Below are positions 29,187 through 38,951 of a stretch of DNA of 48,008 bases, one piece after another. The DNA comes from an uncultured beta proteobacterium (GTDB taxonomy: Bacteria; Pseudomonadota; Gammaproteobacteria; Burkholderiales; Burkholderiaceae): positions 1-48,008 of the forward strand of contig CAIPQU010000052.1 of NCBI GenBank assembly GCA_903867305.1, in the 5' to 3' direction. Each line of letters opens with the position of its first letter. Position 1 is the stretch's first letter. The position numbers and the translations under genes were made by a program. The notes beneath the pieces were generated by a model, which was not told where the DNA came from, made no database searches, and saw only the letters and a list, made by a program, of their open reading frames with translations.

Positions 29187-30968
29187 ATGTCTAAAGAAAT
29201 AACTATTACTCCAGAAACCTCGGCAAACACCGAGGTTTCTAACTTTTTGCGGCAGATTATCGATTCCGACTGTGCTAATGGCACTTATGCGAATCGAGTC
29301 GATCAGCTTGGTCAAGTCCTCCCTACCGTCATTACACGCTTCCCCCCAGAGCCAAATGGCTATTTACACATAGGGCATGCAAAAAGTATTTGCTTAAATT
29401 TTGGTCTAGCAAAAGACTATGATCAACTCCCTGGTGGTGCAAGATGCCATATGCGCTTCGATGACACTAACCCAGCAAAAGAAGAAACTGAATATGTCCA
29501 TAGCATCCTCGATGCAGTGCAGTGGTTAGGTTTTGATTGGCATCATCAAAATCATGAGTATCAGTTTTACGCGAGTGATTACTTTGATCAACTTTACGCA
29601 TTTGCAGAAACCCTGATTACGCGTGAAAGAGCCTTTGTGGATAGCCAAACTGCAGATGAGATCCATCACAATAGAGGCAATTTCAATCAAGTAGGCATAG
29701 CTAGCCCCTTTAGAGATCGAACTGTTGCGGAAAATTTAGCCTTATTTCGGGATATGCGCAGCGGTAAATACCAAGATGGCGAGCATGTTTTACGTTTGAA
29801 AATTGATATGACTTCCCCTAATTTGGTGATGCGCGACCCAGTGATTTATCGCATTCGCCACGCACACCATCACCGGACGGGTAATACCTGGTGCATTTAT
29901 CCGCTATACGACTTTACTCATTGCATATCTGATGCATTAGAAAATATTACTCACTCAATTTGTACCCTTGAATTTGAGAATAACCGTCCTCTGTATGAGT
30001 GGGTATTAAACGAATTGGCCGCCGCAGGTGCACTTCAGTTGCCACTTCCTCATCAATACGAATTCGCGAGGTTGAATTTAACCTATACCCTAACAAGTAA
30101 AAGAAAGCTCTTACAGCTTGTTCAAGAAAAGTATGTTGATGGTTGGGACGATCCACGTATGCCGACCATTGTTGGTTTAAGACGAAGAGGTTACACACCT
30201 GAGGCATTACAACTTTTTTGCGAAAGAATCGGAGTTTCTAAAGCGGATAGCTGGATTGATATGAGCGTTCTTGAGCAAGCACTTCGCGATGATTTGGACC
30301 CTAAAGTAGAACGCGGTGTTGCTGTACTTCACCCCCTAAAACTAATTTTAGATAACTTCACTCAAGATTTTGAAGCCTGCTCTGCACCGAAACATCCCCA
30401 TCACGAAGATTGGGGAAGGCGAGAATTTAATCTCACAAAAGAGCTTTGGATTGAATCAGATGATTTTATGGTCAACCCAGTCAAGGGCTTCTTTAGACTT
30501 TACCCGCCAACAGATTCAGCGCCAGGTAGTCGTGTTCGTCTAAGGTATGGTTTTGTTATTGAGTGTACTGGTTATGATACCGACGCACAGGGTAATGTCC
30601 TTGCAGTGCGCGCCAAATATTTCCCTGATAGCAAAAGTGGTACACCAGGCTCTTCAGATTACAAAGTAAAGGGCAATATTCATTGGGTAAGTACTGAACA
30701 TGCCATCCGTGCAGAAATTCGTATGTATGATCGACTGTTTACAGACTCTAACCCTGCAAGTGGCGATAAAGATTTCTTAAGCTTGATTAATCAAGACTCT
30801 AAAAAGATTTTACAAGCATATGTGGAGCCTAGTCTTGCGAATGCAAAAACTGAACAACGCTTCCAATTTGAGCGCCATGGCTATTTTGTTGCAGACCGTA
30901 TAGATTACCAACTAGACCGCCCAGTTTTTAACTTCGCCGTGGGCCTGAAAGACCAATGGAAGAAATAA
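29187..30968 (+). CDS. glnS: glutaminyl-tRNA synthetase
   Basis: Class I synthetase charging tRNA-Gln. PPEPNGYLHIGHAKS carries the HIGH motif, and TLTSKRKL occupies the KMSKS position; the C-terminal half is the beta-barrel anticodon-binding domain. 593 residues from ATG 29187 (595 from an upstream GTG at 29181). No Shine-Dalgarno is present, and a good promoter ends 8 nt upstream, so leaderless translation is likely. It converges with the epimerase-like gene, 1 bp apart. Confidence 0.95.
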   Translation: MSKEITITPETSANTEVSNFLRQIIDSDCANGTYANRVDQLGQVLPTVITRFPPEPNGYLHIGHAKSICLNFGLAKDYDQLPGGARCHMRFDDTNPAKEETEYVHSILDAVQWLGFDWHHQNHEYQFYASDYFDQLYAFAETLITRERAFVDSQTADEIHHNRGNFNQVGIASPFRDRTVAENLALFRDMRSGKYQDGEHVLRLKIDMTSPNLVMRDPVIYRIRHAHHHRTGNTWCIYPLYDFTHCISDALENITHSICTLEFENNRPLYEWVLNELAAAGALQLPLPHQYEFARLNLTYTLTSKRKLLQLVQEKYVDGWDDPRMPTIVGLRRRGYTPEALQLFCERIGVSKADSWIDMSVLEQALRDDLDPKVERGVAVLHPLKLILDNFTQDFEACSAPKHPHHEDWGRREFNLTKELWIESDDFMVNPVKGFFRLYPPTDSAPGSRVRLRYGFVIECTGYDTDAQGNVLAVRAKYFPDSKSGTPGSSDYKVKGNIHWVSTEHAIRAEIRMYDRLFTDSNPASGDKDFLSLINQDSKKILQAYVEPSLANAKTEQRFQFERHGYFVADRIDYQLDRPVFNFAVGLKDQWKK

Positions 30969-30969
30969 G

Positions 30970-31881
30970 TTAAAAGAGGGATCCCTGTTGTTGTTTTTGG
31001 GTATCCAAAAAATCTTTAACCGTGGGGTAAGTAAATCGAAACCCAATTTCTTGTAAACGATCATTTTTCAGACGTCTAGACTCTTTCATAAAAGTTAACA
31101 TTTGAGGTGTCACTTGAGCTCTTAATTCTTCAAAAGTCACTCTTTGGGGTGGCTGGAGATGAAAAGATTTTGCAACCAGATCAAAGTACTCACCCATTTT
31201 CATCCAACTCGCATCGCTGGCATTAAGGACACGTTGGGGCAAACCTCGGTAAAAAGACAATAAAACCATTCTAGCCAAGTCATCCGCATGTACGTGATTG
31301 GTGTACACATCCTCTTCATTTTTTAAAGCAGGCGTGCCTAACTTTAACCTTTCAATCGGTAAACGATTACCTGCATAAATTCCAGGAACTCTGAGGATCG
31401 TAACCCTCACTTGGTGGTGCACAGCCCACGACCTCAGTTGCTGTTCCGCATCATGTCTTCGCTGGCCGCGAGGACTCGTTGGTGCTACAACCCTAGTCTC
31501 GTCGACAAAATCGCCTTTACAGTCTCCATAAACTCCAGATGTACTGATATAGATGAATCGTTTTGTCAAACCTCCTTGAGATAGAACACGTAATAAGTTT
31601 CTCGTACGGAGATCTTTGGGACCTTCTTGATTCGGAGGCGCTAAATGAATGACCGAAGGGGCTAAAAAAGCTAGTTTTTTTAAACTCTTATAGTCATCTA
31701 AATTCCCGATAAAAGGTATTACACCAATTTCTCTTAAACTCGCTAATTTACTTTCTTGCGTAGTTAAAACATAAACCTTGTGAGTTTTGACTAAAATGGG
31801 AAGTAATCTCATTCCTACATCGCCGCAACCAATAATTAAGAGTCGTGGTTTGCCTAAAATAGAAGATGATGTAGAGTACAT
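30970..31881 (-). CDS. NAD(P)-binding epimerase/SDR-like protein
   Basis: 303-residue Rossmann-fold protein. LLIIGCGDVGMRL near residue 15 is the dinucleotide-binding Gly motif, and FIYISTSGVYGD carries the S..Y part of an extended-SDR active site, though the usual YxxxK is not obvious (GQRRHDAEQQ follows). This resembles YeeZ-like epimerase-family proteins of unknown substrate. It converges with glnS and diverges from the reductase at 31917 across 35 bp. Confidence 0.8.
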   Translation of the reverse strand: MYSTSSSILGKPRLLIIGCGDVGMRLLPILVKTHKVYVLTTQESKLASLREIGVIPFIGNLDDYKSLKKLAFLAPSVIHLAPPNQEGPKDLRTRNLLRVLSQGGLTKRFIYISTSGVYGDCKGDFVDETRVVAPTSPRGQRRHDAEQQLRSWAVHHQVRVTILRVPGIYAGNRLPIERLKLGTPALKNEEDVYTNHVHADDLARMVLLSFYRGLPQRVLNASDASWMKMGEYFDLVAKSFHLQPPQRVTFEELRAQVTPQMLTFMKESRRLKNDRLQEIGFRFTYPTVKDFLDTQKQQQGSLF

Positions 31882-31916
31882 AAAAATATAGTAATTGATT
31901 TTTGAAAGGATGTGTT

Positions 31917-32966
31917 TTGGATTCTAGCTCTCAATTTGAAATAACGCTTCAGGGAAGTGGTAAAACCTTTATGGTCGCGGCAGATGAAACCATTTTAGAT
32001 GCTTCACTCAAGGCTGGTATTGTTTTAGCCTATGGCTGTAAAAATGGTGCTTGTGGGTCTTGTAAGGCAAAAATATTATCGGGTGAGGTCAAAATGGGTG
32101 CACATAATGCCTCAACACTGACGCCAGAAGAAGAGTCTCGCAAGATGTCCTTACTTTGCTGCTCGTTCCCTCTGAGTGACTGTACGATCTCTGCTCGAGA
32201 AATCGAAGCAGGAGCCATCCCTATCAAAAAAATACCTTGCCGAGTTGCAGACCTCCATCAGGCGACCTCCGATGTCATGATTCTGAAACTCCAACTACCT
32301 TCAACGGAAAAATTTCAATATCACGCAGGGCAGTATGTTGAGTTTTTACTGAAAGATGGTAAACGACGTGCTTACTCGATCGCTACCCCCCCCCATCAGG
32401 ACGGACCAATCGAATTACACCTCCGACATTTACCCGGAGGTCTATTTACCGATCATGTGTTTGGAGTGAACCCTAACCTTGTCATGAAAGTAAAAGATAT
32501 TTTGCGATTTGAGGGGCCTATGGGAAGCTTTTTTCTCAGAGAGGACTCTGACAAGCCAATGATTTTTATCGCCTCAGGAACGGGTTTTGCGCCTATCCAA
32601 GCGATTATCGAGCATGCCACACATAAAAACATCACTCGACCGATGTATCTATATTGGGGAGGTCGCCGACCTACGGATCTCTACAAGCATGAGCAGTGCT
32701 TAGCATGGGCCAATCGTTTGCCTCACTTCAAATATATTCCGGTCATTTCTGATGCCCTTGCTGAAGATCACTGGAGCGGTGGTACCGGTTTTGTCCACCG
32801 TGCTGCAATGGAAGATTTTCCAGATATGAGTGCTTATCAGGTGTATGCCTGTGGTGCGCCAATTGTGATTTCCTCTGCACAAAAAGAATTTACGCAACTA
32901 TGCCATCTTCCTGAAGATGAGTTTTTCGCGGATTCTTTTACCTCAGAGGCGGATTTGGTTTCCTAA
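31917..32966 (+). CDS. ferredoxin-FAD-NAD(P)H reductase (CDP-6-deoxyglucoseen-reductase type)
   Basis: Single-chain electron-transfer reductase: an N-terminal plant-type [2Fe-2S] domain (C41, C46, C49 and C81 or C82), then an FAD domain (RRAYSIATPP) and an NAD(P)H domain (ASGTGFAPIQAII). 349 residues. The TTG at 31917 is chosen because AAAGGA lies 7 nt upstream; a TTG five codons earlier opens the same frame. Homologues are often named CDP-6-deoxy-delta-3,4-glucoseen reductase (AscD/E3), but no deoxysugar genes are nearby, so that name is doubtful. The same build serves as reductase for Rieske oxygenases such as the one at 11179. Confidence 0.88.
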   Translation: MDSSSQFEITLQGSGKTFMVAADETILDASLKAGIVLAYGCKNGACGSCKAKILSGEVKMGAHNASTLTPEEESRKMSLLCCSFPLSDCTISAREIEAGAIPIKKIPCRVADLHQATSDVMILKLQLPSTEKFQYHAGQYVEFLLKDGKRRAYSIATPPHQDGPIELHLRHLPGGLFTDHVFGVNPNLVMKVKDILRFEGPMGSFFLREDSDKPMIFIASGTGFAPIQAIIEHATHKNITRPMYLYWGGRRPTDLYKHEQCLAWANRLPHFKYIPVISDALAEDHWSGGTGFVHRAAMEDFPDMSAYQVYACGAPIVISSAQKEFTQLCHLPEDEFFADSFTSEADLVS

Positions 32967-33027
32967 GATGTTTTTGTTATCAATCAGTTTTAAAATATTC
33001 TAGATTCAATTTTTTATCAAGGAAATC

Positions 33028-34206
33028 ATGCTCGATACAAGCTCCCTTATGTTCATTACCAAGCGTCCAGATATCGAAATGGTTTCTGGGCAAGGCTCTT
33101 GGTTAGTCGATAACAACGGTAAGCGCTATTTAGACTTCATGCAGGGGTGGGCCGTCAATTGTCTGGGGCACAGCAATCCTGGCATGATCGCAGCCCTCGA
33201 TGCACAAGCACGCAAGGTGATTAATCCAAGCCCGGCTTTTTATAACCAACCTATGGTTGAATTGGCAAATTTACTAACGAAACATAGTTGTTTTGATAAA
33301 GTGTTTTTTGCTAATAGTGGCGCTGAGGCAAATGAAGGTGCGATTAAATTAGCGCGTAAATGGGGTAAGCTTCATAAAAATTCTGCTTATGAAATCATTA
33401 CGTTTGACCATAGCTTCCATGGTAGAACGATTGCTACGATGAGCGCCTCAGGTAAGCCTGGCTGGGATACGATTTATGCGCCTCAAGTCAGTGGCTTTCC
33501 TAAGGCTGATTTAAATGATTTAGCTTCGGTTGAAAAACTGATCAACGATAAGACCGTTGCCGTGATGCTCGAACCAGTACAAGGTGAAGGTGGAGTGATC
33601 CCAGCGACAAAAGAATTCATGAAGCAATTACGTGAGTTAACCATCGCCAAAGGAATATTACTGATTGTTGATGAAGTTCAAGTAGGTTGCGGCCGAACAG
33701 GCAAACTATTTGCACATCAATTATTCGATGTAGAACCTGACATCATGACTCTTGGTAAAGGTATTGGTGGGGGGGTGCCTTTATCAGCTCTCCTTTCTAC
33801 CAATGCTGTCGCCTGCTTCGAGGCAGGTGACCAAGGTGGCACCTACAATGGCAATCCATTAATGACCGCTGTTGGTATAAGTGTCATCGAACAACTCACC
33901 GCTCCAGGATTTTTAGCCGATGTTCTCGCTAAAGGTGAATATTTAAAACAGCAACTTTTGAAATTGTCTGATAAATATCATTTAGATGGTGAACGAGGAG
34001 AAGGACTTCTACGTGCCTTAAAACTCGGTCGTGATATTGGGCCGGCAATTGTTGAACAAGCAAGGACTCAAGAACCCATTGGCCTTTTGATTAACTCACC
34101 ACGCCCAGATTTACTGCGTTTTATGCCAGCCTTAAACGTTAGCCGTGAAGAAATTGATCAAATGATTTCGATGCTAGATCCGTTAATCGCTCAAGCACCT
34201 AAGTAA
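33028..34206 (+). CDS. argD: acetylornithine aminotransferase-type PLP enzyme
   Basis: Class III aminotransferase of the ArgD branch, expected to act on N-acetylornithine in arginine synthesis. Visible are the cofactor segment [27 protein letters not shown], the PLP lysine K244 in [16 protein letters not shown], and [10 protein letters not shown]. Length 392 is typical. AAGGAAAT precedes the ATG. Its end overlaps the convergent livF by 16 bp. Relatives acting on succinylornithine or GABA cannot be fully excluded from sequence. Confidence 0.88.
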   Translation: MLDTSSLMFITKRPDIEMVSGQGSWLVDNNGKRYLDFMQGWAVNCLGHSNPGMIAALDAQARKVINPSPAFYNQPMVELANLLTKHSCFDKVFFANSGAEANEGAIKLARKWGKLHKNSAYEIITFDHSFHGRTIATMSASGKPGWDTIYAPQVSGFPKADLNDLASVEKLINDKTVAVMLEPVQGEGGVIPATKEFMKQLRELTIAKGILLIVDEVQVGCGRTGKLFAHQLFDVEPDIMTLGKGIGGGVPLSALLSTNAVACFEAGDQGGTYNGNPLMTAVGISVIEQLTAPGFLADVLAKGEYLKQQLLKLSDKYHLDGERGEGLLRALKLGRDIGPAIVEQARTQEPIGLLINSPRPDLLRFMPALNVSREEIDQMISMLDPLIAQAPK

Positions 34207-34901
34207 GCTTCTTGAATGCGGGGGTCTTTACCAAGGTCCTCGCCACTTCCCTCCATCGTAATTTCGCCACTTTCCATCACATAGGCTCGATCGGAAATTG
34301 ATAGTGCAATTTTGGCATTTTGCTCCACCAACAAGATTGTCATCCCTTGTTGCGCAATTTGTCGAATGACGTCAAAAATTGTCTCTACCATGATAGGCGA
34401 TAAGCCCATGGTTGGCTCATCTAATAGCAATAAGGAAGGTTTAGACATGAGAGCTCTTGCGATAGCTAACATTTGTTGCTCACCGCCTGAAAGGGTTCCC
34501 GCTAACTGATGAGCGCGTTCTTTAATCCTCGGAAAATATTGAAACATTTTTTCCATGTCTGGGAAAACCTCATCATCAGTTCTGAGATAGGCCCCCATTT
34601 GTAAGTTCTCCATCACTGTCATACGAGTGAAAACCCCTCGACCTTCAGGTACCAATGCCATACCCTTATCAACCAATTCATGCGAGCGACCGTTACTCAA
34701 GGTTTGTCGAAATAATATCTGTCCAGATTTAGGCGCTATTAAACCCGCAATAGCTTTTAGCGTCGTTGTTTTCCCAGCGCCATTGGAACCAATCAAACTA
34801 ATTAATTCACCATCATCCACGAATAGATTAATTCCTTTGACCGCCTCGATACCACCGTACGAAATCACTAAGTTGTTTAATGCCAGAACTTGTTGAGTCA
34901 T
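34191..34901 (-). CDS. livF: branched-chain amino-acid ABC transporter ATPase LivF
   Basis: ATP-binding subunit of a high-affinity branched-chain amino-acid (or amide/urea-type) importer. Walker [13 protein letters not shown], signature [16 protein letters not shown] and Walker [14 protein letters not shown] are intact. The ATG at 34901 gives 236 residues and begins 1 nt after the livG stop; a longer frame to 34928 adds atypical residues. It is last in livK-H-M-G-F and overlaps argD by 16 bp. Confidence 0.94.
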   Translation of the reverse strand: MTQQVLALNNLVISYGGIEAVKGINLFVDDGELISLIGSNGAGKTTTLKAIAGLIAPKSGQILFRQTLSNGRSHELVDKGMALVPEGRGVFTRMTVMENLQMGAYLRTDDEVFPDMEKMFQYFPRIKERAHQLAGTLSGGEQQMLAIARALMSKPSLLLLDEPTMGLSPIMVETIFDVIRQIAQQGMTILLVEQNAKIALSISDRAYVMESGEITMEGSGEDLGKDPRIQEAYLGA

Positions 34902-34902
34902 T

Positions 34903-35664
34903 TCACGATTTTCCCAAATAAGCTTCAATCACCTTCGGATCTCTTCGAACGTTCTCAGGAAGTCCTTGAGCAATGACTTTACCTTCATCTAAAACCGTAA
35001 TTTCATCGCAAATACCCATAACTAATCGAACATCATGTTCGATCATTAAAATCGTTGTTCCATCAGCTCTGATTTTTTCTAATAAATGTTGTAGCTCTTT
35101 TTTTTCTGTTTGATTCATTCCTGCTGCAGGTTCATCTAAGGCAAGTAGTAAAGGATCTGTTGCAAGGGCTCGAGCAATCTCTAAACGCCGTTGCGCTCCA
35201 TACGACAAGTTCTTCGAAATTTGCTGCGCTTCTTTTTCAATACCAACATAAGCTAGCAAGCGAGTTGCGTCTTCCAAAATTTGTTGCTCTTCTTTCATGT
35301 TCGAGGATGTTTTTAAAATCGTACTCAGTAATCCAGAACTTGTTCTGGAATGACGACCCACCATGACATTTTCTAAAACTGTCATCTCCTTAAATAAGCG
35401 TATATTTTGGAATGTTCTGGCAATTCCAGCTTTAAGAACCTCATCTACAGCGTCAGGATTATAGGTCTTACCATTTAAAGCAAAGTTGCCACTATCTGGC
35501 TGATATAGCCCAGTCATCACATTAAAGAACGTAGTTTTACCTGCGCCATTGGGTCCAATCAGGCCTACGATAGCCCCCTTAGAGACTGATAAATAAGCTT
35601 GATCTAAAGCTTGTAATCCGCCAAATCGCTTACTGACTCCACTGACCTCTAATAATGAATTCAT
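34903..35664 (-). CDS. livG: branched-chain amino-acid ABC transporter ATPase LivG
   Basis: Second ATPase of the Liv importer. Walker A GPNGAGKTTFFNVMTG, Walker B LLALDEPAAGMNQTE and the extended C-terminal tail of the LivG group are seen; the signature reads LSYGAQRRLEIARAL, the usual LivG variant of LSGGQ. The ATG at 35664 overlaps the livM stop (ATGA), giving 253 residues. Translation is probably coupled through livH-M-G-F. Confidence 0.95.
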   Translation of the reverse strand: MNSLLEVSGVSKRFGGLQALDQAYLSVSKGAIVGLIGPNGAGKTTFFNVMTGLYQPDSGNFALNGKTYNPDAVDEVLKAGIARTFQNIRLFKEMTVLENVMVGRHSRTSSGLLSTILKTSSNMKEEQQILEDATRLLAYVGIEKEAQQISKNLSYGAQRRLEIARALATDPLLLALDEPAAGMNQTEKKELQHLLEKIRADGTTILMIEHDVRLVMGICDEITVLDEGKVIAQGLPENVRRDPKVIEAYLGKS

Positions 35665-36752
35665 GCGGTCCTCGCTTGTGGCCATAAGCCATGAGGCCGA
35701 TATCGAATCACGAGAATCAGGGCACATCCATACAAGAATTGACGAATAATTTCTGCATCAACAACGACATGTCCAAAAATCATCTGTTGGATTGGCACTA
35801 ATACCGCTCTTAAGAACTCAGGGAAAATCGCCAACATCACACTACCTAAAATTACCCCAGGAATATGTCCCATTCCACCCAGCACAACCATCGCTAAAAC
35901 CACAACAGATTCTGATAATGAAAAAGATTCTGGAGAAATAAATCCTTGGAAAGATGCGAACAATGCTCCAGAAACACCCCCAAAAGAGGCTCCTATAGCA
36001 AAGGCGAGTAACTTTAAATTACGAGTATTGATACCCATAGCCTTGGCCGCAATCTCATCTTCACGAATCGCTACCCATGCCCGCCCGATTCGCGAAAACT
36101 GTAGTCGATGACAAACAACGATGACTAAAACGACTAAGAAGAGGAATAAATAATAATTCAGAGTCACAGCTGGAATCGTATATGTTCCAACCGATAATTG
36201 CTTACTCAATGAGGTACCTGCAATATTTACCGCATCAATTCTGTTAATTCCTTTTGGCCCATTCGTGAAATTGAGTGGACGATCTAGGTTATTCAAAAAT
36301 ATGCGGACAATCTCTCCAAAACCTAGCGTTACGATGGCTAAATAATCACCACGTAATTTTAAAGTGGGTGCGCCTAGCAATATACCAAACAATGCAGCAA
36401 CCAATGCAGCTAAAGGCAAAATGATGATGTAAGACGTATGTAAGCCTTGCGGAAAGTACCCTTGTATGCTCAAAAAAGAATAAGATAAATGGGGTGAGGC
36501 TAACAACCCCGCACAGTATGCCCCCACAGCGTAGAAGGCAATATATCCAAGATCTAATAATCCAGCAAACCCAACAACAATATTAAGGCCCAGTGCTAAG
36601 AAAACATAAAGCAACGCAAAGTCTAAAACTCTTACCCAATAATTTCCTCCAGAAATCATACAAAACCAAGGTGCAAAGAAAACCAGTGTCGCTAACAACA
36701 ACCACTGTAATTGTTTAGTACTTTTGCCTTTCAAAGGATTCATGCTAATCAT
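35661..36752 (-). CDS. livM: branched-chain amino-acid ABC transporter permease LivM
   Basis: Inner-membrane permease with about nine hydrophobic segments; the characteristic segments GLNIVVGFAGLLDLGYIAFYAVGAY, LRGDYLAIVTLGFGEI and RIGRAWVAIREDEIAAKAMGIN are present. Length 363. Start ATG overlaps the livH stop by 4 bp, and a second ATG lies 3 codons in. It pairs with LivH to form the channel. Confidence 0.95.
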   Translation of the reverse strand: MISMNPLKGKSTKQLQWLLLATLVFFAPWFCMISGGNYWVRVLDFALLYVFLALGLNIVVGFAGLLDLGYIAFYAVGAYCAGLLASPHLSYSFLSIQGYFPQGLHTSYIIILPLAALVAALFGILLGAPTLKLRGDYLAIVTLGFGEIVRIFLNNLDRPLNFTNGPKGINRIDAVNIAGTSLSKQLSVGTYTIPAVTLNYYLFLFLVVLVIVVCHRLQFSRIGRAWVAIREDEIAAKAMGINTRNLKLLAFAIGASFGGVSGALFASFQGFISPESFSLSESVVVLAMVVLGGMGHIPGVILGSVMLAIFPEFLRAVLVPIQQMIFGHVVVDAEIIRQFLYGCALILVIRYRPHGLWPQARTA

Positions 36753-37684
36753 GCACGATCACCTAATTTTTCGCCCATCAGCCCAGAAGGTCTAAAGACT
36801 AAAACCGCAATGAGTACAATAAATGCAAAAATATCTTGGTAATTCGATCCTAAAACCCCGCCTGTTAAATCGCTAATATATCCAGCGCCTAAAGACTCAA
36901 TAATGCCAAGCAATAATCCGCCAAGCATCGCTCCAGGAATGTTCCCAATACCTCCTAATACCGCAGCAGTAAACGCTTTTAACCCTGGAATAAAACCCAT
37001 ATAAAAATGAGCAGACCCATAATTGAGGGCAATCATCACCCCAGCTAATGCGGCTAACCCACCACCTAACATGAAGGTATATGAAATTACTAAGTTAGTG
37101 TTGACACCCATTAAACCAGCAACTTGTGGATTTTCAGCAGTGGCTCGAATAGCTCGACCAAACTTCGTGCGTTTCACTAGGATAAGTAATCCAACCATGA
37201 CTATCAGAGATACCACAATGATGATGATTTCTTTACCAGTGATCGTGGCGGTGGTATGAGGAATTGCAATCATTTGACTTGGCAATAACTGTGGAAATCT
37301 TAACGGCGTTCTACCCCAAATCATCATCGCAATCGTTTGCAACAAAATAGACATGCCAATCGCAGAAATCAAAGGTGCCAAACGAGGGGCAAAACGCAGT
37401 GGCCGATATGCTAGTTTTTCAATATAAAAACTCAGCGCTGAGCATGCTGCAATGGCAATCATTAAAACTATCACAACTAAGAGCCATGCATTGATCTGAG
37501 GGAAGAAATACTGAAGTACCTTCATCGATGAGAGTGCAATCAAAGCACCAAACATCAAGACTTCACCATGCGCAAAATTAATGATGCCCAGGACACCATA
37601 AACCATTGTATAGCCAAGAGCAATCAAGGCATAAATACTACCTAAAACTAAGCCATTCAGAATTTGCTGTAAAAAAATATCCAT
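36749..37684 (-). CDS. livH: branched-chain amino-acid ABC transporter permease LivH
   Basis: Inner-membrane permease partner of LivM. The start MDIFLQQILNGLVLGSIYA matches the conserved LivH beginning, and GVLGIINFAHGE and the EAA-like GRAIRATAENPQVAGLMGVN segment follow. Length 311. The initiation region is odd: an intrinsic terminator with six T residues abuts the ATG directly, and no Shine-Dalgarno is visible, so initiation may depend on readthrough or RNA processing. Confidence 0.95.
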   Translation of the reverse strand: MDIFLQQILNGLVLGSIYALIALGYTMVYGVLGIINFAHGEVLMFGALIALSSMKVLQYFFPQINAWLLVVIVLMIAIAACSALSFYIEKLAYRPLRFAPRLAPLISAIGMSILLQTIAMMIWGRTPLRFPQLLPSQMIAIPHTTATITGKEIIIIVVSLIVMVGLLILVKRTKFGRAIRATAENPQVAGLMGVNTNLVISYTFMLGGGLAALAGVMIALNYGSAHFYMGFIPGLKAFTAAVLGGIGNIPGAMLGGLLLGIIESLGAGYISDLTGGVLGSNYQDIFAFIVLIAVLVFRPSGLMGEKLGDRA

Positions 37685-37710
37685 AAAAAACGGCAGGTTT
37701 GACCCTGCCG
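37685..37710 (-). terminator. terminator between livK and livH
   Basis: On the minus strand CGGCAGG pairs with CCTGCCG (7 bp, 37691-37710), followed by TTTTTT (37685-37690), which touches the livH ATG at 37684. Placed after livK, it should favour high binding-protein expression over the membrane subunits, a common arrangement for ABC importers. Confidence 0.85.
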
Positions 37711-37720
37711 TTATTCTCTT

Positions 37721-38905
37721 TTATTGCATTTTCACAACTTCAAGCGTCACAATTTTTCCATCTTTATACTGATTCAAAGTAATGACACTTTCTTTTAAAT
37801 CACCTTTAGCATCAAAAGCAATTTGTCCTGATAAACCAGCATAGTTCGTCGCCGGCATTACAGAAAGAATTGCAGCAGCTTCTGTTGAATTGGCACGTTT
37901 CATAGCATCGACAATAACCATGACCGCATCATAAGCCATTGGTGAATAGATCTGCACTTCCGCATTAAAGCGCTTCTGATAATTCTTCAAGAAAGTCTCA
38001 CCATTGGCTAAGCTTTCCTTAGGAACACCAACAGTAGAGCAGATGACATTAACCGCAGCATCTCCAGCAAGCTGGGCTAATGTAGGACTACAAATACCAT
38101 CACCACCAATAATCTTGACGTTGATACCTAATTCTTTCGCCTGTTTTGCAAAAGGTCCGCCTGTTGCATCCATGCCGCCATACAAAATAATATCCGGTTT
38201 TTTTGATTTAATGTTTGTTAAGATCGCTTTAAAGTCAGTGGCCTTATCATTCGTAGCCTCATGAACTACAATTTTTCCACCAGAAGCAATAATCGTTTTT
38301 TCAAACTCATCTGCTAAACCTTTTCCGTATTGTGTTGAATCATCCACAATCGCAATATTTTTTGCTTTAAGTTTGTCGATAGCAAAGCGAGCAAGCACGG
38401 GGCCTTGTTGAGCATCTGTACCAACCAGACGATATGTTGTCTTAAATCCTTGATTGGTATATTCTGGATTCGTCGATGATGGTGAAATTTGCACGATACC
38501 CGCATCACTATAAATCTTGGCTGCAGGAATCGATACTCCAGAATTTAAATGTCCAACAATGGCGACAACTTTTTGATCAACCAGTTTTTGAGCAACCTGA
38601 GTACCTTGCTTTGGATCCGAGGCATCGTCCTCACCAACAAACTCCAAGGTTATTTTTTTGCCATTAATCATCAAGCCCTGTTGATTAACTTCTTCTAAGG
38701 CAAGTCGAGCGCCATTTTCATTATCTTTACCTAAATGCGCATTTGGGCCAGTAAGGGGCGCCACATTACCAATTTTGACGATTAAGGAATCTGACTCCGT
38801 TTTAGCAACCTCTTTCTTGCCGCAAGCGGCTAAAAGTGATACTCCAAAGATGATGATCGTGGCTGTTCTTAAAAACAAACTCGCTCTTGGCTGTCTAAAT
38901 AACAT
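37721..38905 (-). CDS. livK: branched-chain amino-acid-binding lipoprotein LivK-type
   Basis: Periplasmic substrate-binding protein of the Liv importer. It starts with a lipoprotein signal (RTATIIIFGVSLLAAC, lipobox LAAC), so it should be anchored to the inner membrane rather than freely periplasmic. The binding core has VKIGNVAPLTGPNAHLGKDNENGARLA and IVGHLNSGVSIPAAKIY, typical of the LIVBP type I fold. ATG 38905 is chosen because AGGAGAG lies 6 nt upstream; a longer frame to 38941 lacks support. 394 residues. Substrate could be Leu/Ile/Val or another amino acid or amide. Confidence 0.94.
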   Translation of the reverse strand: MLFRQPRASLFLRTATIIIFGVSLLAACGKKEVAKTESDSLIVKIGNVAPLTGPNAHLGKDNENGARLALEEVNQQGLMINGKKITLEFVGEDDASDPKQGTQVAQKLVDQKVVAIVGHLNSGVSIPAAKIYSDAGIVQISPSSTNPEYTNQGFKTTYRLVGTDAQQGPVLARFAIDKLKAKNIAIVDDSTQYGKGLADEFEKTIIASGGKIVVHEATNDKATDFKAILTNIKSKKPDIILYGGMDATGGPFAKQAKELGINVKIIGGDGICSPTLAQLAGDAAVNVICSTVGVPKESLANGETFLKNYQKRFNAEVQIYSPMAYDAVMVIVDAMKRANSTEAAAILSVMPATNYAGLSGQIAFDAKGDLKESVITLNQYKDGKIVTLEVVKMQ

Positions 38906-38951
38906 ATCTACTCTCCTATTTTTTTCGTTGAGATGATTCACTTAAATTTAT

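Noticed and set aside
35665..35727. Longer LivG start
   Set aside because: The extra residues lie inside livM and do not resemble LivG; the ATG overlapping the livM stop fits the operon.
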